64,000 bases of DNA from Deltaproteobacteria bacterium (lineage in GTDB: Bacteria; Desulfobacterota; Desulfobacteria; Desulfobacterales; UBA5852): contig JAHLLS010000019.1 of assembly GCA_020444045.1 (NCBI GenBank), positions 1 through 64,000 on the forward strand, written 5' to 3'. The notes under the pieces are model-generated. The model saw nothing but the letters and a program-made list of their open reading frames with translations. It was not told the origin of the DNA and did not search any database. Below are positions 63,460 through 64,000 of this stretch, piece after piece. Position numbers and translations under genes: made by a program. Positions within the stretch are counted from its first letter, which is position 1. Each line of letters begins with the position of its first letter.

Positions 63460-63665
63460 CCTCCCACGGCACTGTGCTTCCCAAGGGACAGCCCATACCG
63501 TCTTCTTGCCAGAGTCTTTGTCCCCCCTAATTGGCAATTGTCAAAATGGGTCGCTTGTCATAAGGTTCCGGTCGTCGGTCTGAGAGACGCCTGCGGTGGC
63601 ACCGAGATGACTTGCCGGTGCATATCCGCTTTTCTCCCATATTTCGTCTATCGAAAGGTCATTCC

Positions 63666-64000
63666 ATGGCACTGAAAACCGGTCGGGAATATCAGCAATC
63701 CATTGAGCAACTTGCCCTTGAAGCCCATGTCATGGGGCGTACGGAAACCCACCTGGGTGATCACGGCCTGGTGCAGCCGTCCCGGGCGGCCGTAGCCGTC
63801 ACCTATGACGGCGCCCACGCGGAAGATGCCGCAACCCGTTCCCTTTTCCGAGTGCACTCGCCCCTCTGCAAGGAAGAGGTCAATCGCTTCACCCATCTGC
63901 ACCGGAGCACGGACGATCTGGTGAAGAAGGTGACCATGCAGCGTTACTGCGGCCATACGACCGGATGCTGCTTTCAGCGCTGCGTCGGCATGGATGCCGC
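63666..64000 (+). CDS. 4-hydroxybutyryl-CoA dehydratase-like protein (partial)
   Basis: The first 111 residues of an AbfD/HpaB-family flavin and Fe-S enzyme, cut by the window end. MALKTGREYQQSIEQLALEA and NRFTHLHRSTDDLVKKV are typical. CFQRC (Cys 102 and 106) corresponds to the C-x3-C pair ligating the 4Fe-4S cluster in 4-hydroxybutyryl-CoA dehydratase. Such enzymes act in 4-aminobutyrate/4-hydroxybutyrate metabolism. AAAGG precedes the ATG. The 206 bases upstream of it hold no other feature that I see. Confidence 0.85.
   Translation, partial: MALKTGREYQQSIEQLALEAHVMGRTETHLGDHGLVQPSRAAVAVTYDGAHAEDAATRSLFRVHSPLCKEEVNRFTHLHRSTDDLVKKVTMQRYCGHTTGCCFQRCVGMDA

Noticed and set aside
1..64000. CRISPR array, prophage, transposase or known defence system
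   Set aside because: No regularly spaced direct repeats, integrase, transposase or restriction/abortive-infection gene was seen.

Overview
The window reads as a chromosomal segment of a strictly anaerobic Gram-negative bacterium, most likely a sulfate-reducing member of Desulfobacterota (Desulfobacterales, Desulfosarcina-like). That placement is inference. It rests on a Ni-dependent CO dehydrogenase module, an MttB-type methyltransferase, a rubrerythrin-like protein, a 4-hydroxybutyryl-CoA dehydratase-like gene, outer-membrane genes (lptE, pqiABC), a citramalate route to isoleucine and GC-rich codon use. Almost all of the sequence is ordinary, dense chromosome. One AT-richer stretch at about 24.7-28.6 kb looks acquired or decayed.

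Layout. 0-5.2 kb: tail of a tRNA-Met(CAT), a DUF1992 gene, a SHOCT membrane protein, ddl, a fused purD-purE, a TsaC/Sua5-type gene with a TTG start, and tRNA-Leu(CAA). 5.3-8.8 kb: pqiA-pqiA-pqiB-pqiC lipid-transport operon. 8.9-18 kb: small lipoproteins, a tandem ribbon-helix-helix-like protein, a radical SAM/SPASM protein, an SDR, DUF2784, uup, a TM2 protein and a GT1 glycosyltransferase. 18-24.5 kb: DUF134/zinc-ribbon regulator with mrp, uspA, lipB-lipA, trxA, a PilZ/CheX pair and a DUF3750 lipoprotein. 24.7-28.6 kb: operon of a QueG-like Fe-S protein, an MttB-family methyltransferase and a DUF6933 protein, followed by an AT-rich intergenic region with a 29-bp palindrome, a dispersed repeat and a substrate-binding-protein pseudogene. 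28.7-32.9 kb: cooS-cooF-FAD oxidoreductase operon (minus strand) with a palindromic candidate operator and an intrinsic terminator in its leader. 33-36.7 kb: pyrD, rubrerythrin-like protein, a Cys-rich small ORF, and two exported proteins. 36.7-45.5 kb: minus-strand branched-chain amino acid operon ilvD-ilvB-ilvN-ilvC-cimA-leuA, preceded by an unannotated leader peptide rich in Ile/Leu/Val and a textbook four-segment attenuator. 45.5-55.1 kb: minus-strand rng, a LysM-like protein, yajC-secD-secF, dprA and topA. 55.3-61.3 kb: leuS-lptE, rpsT (minus), murJ-ftsB and a small TPR-like gene. 61.4-64 kb: a GEMM-I (cyclic di-GMP class) riboswitch with its own terminator, a gene of unknown function, a DUF4185-like propeller lipoprotein, and the start of an AbfD-like dehydratase cut by the window edge.

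How genes fit together: ilvD/B/N/C with cimA and leuA make isoleucine (from pyruvate and acetyl-CoA via citramalate), valine and leucine under what looks like attenuation by charged branched-chain tRNAs. CooS, CooF and the FAD/NAD oxidoreductase form a CO-oxidising chain delivering electrons to NAD(P). YajC-SecD-SecF assist Sec export; PqiA/B/C and LptE maintain the envelope; LipB/LipA make protein-bound lipoate. The most notable items are the ilv attenuator, the terminator plus palindrome in front of cooS, the riboswitch, the PurD-PurE fusion, the fungal-like ketol-acid reductoisomerase and the methyltransferase island with its palindrome. I found no CRISPR array, prophage, transposase or clearly new defence system.
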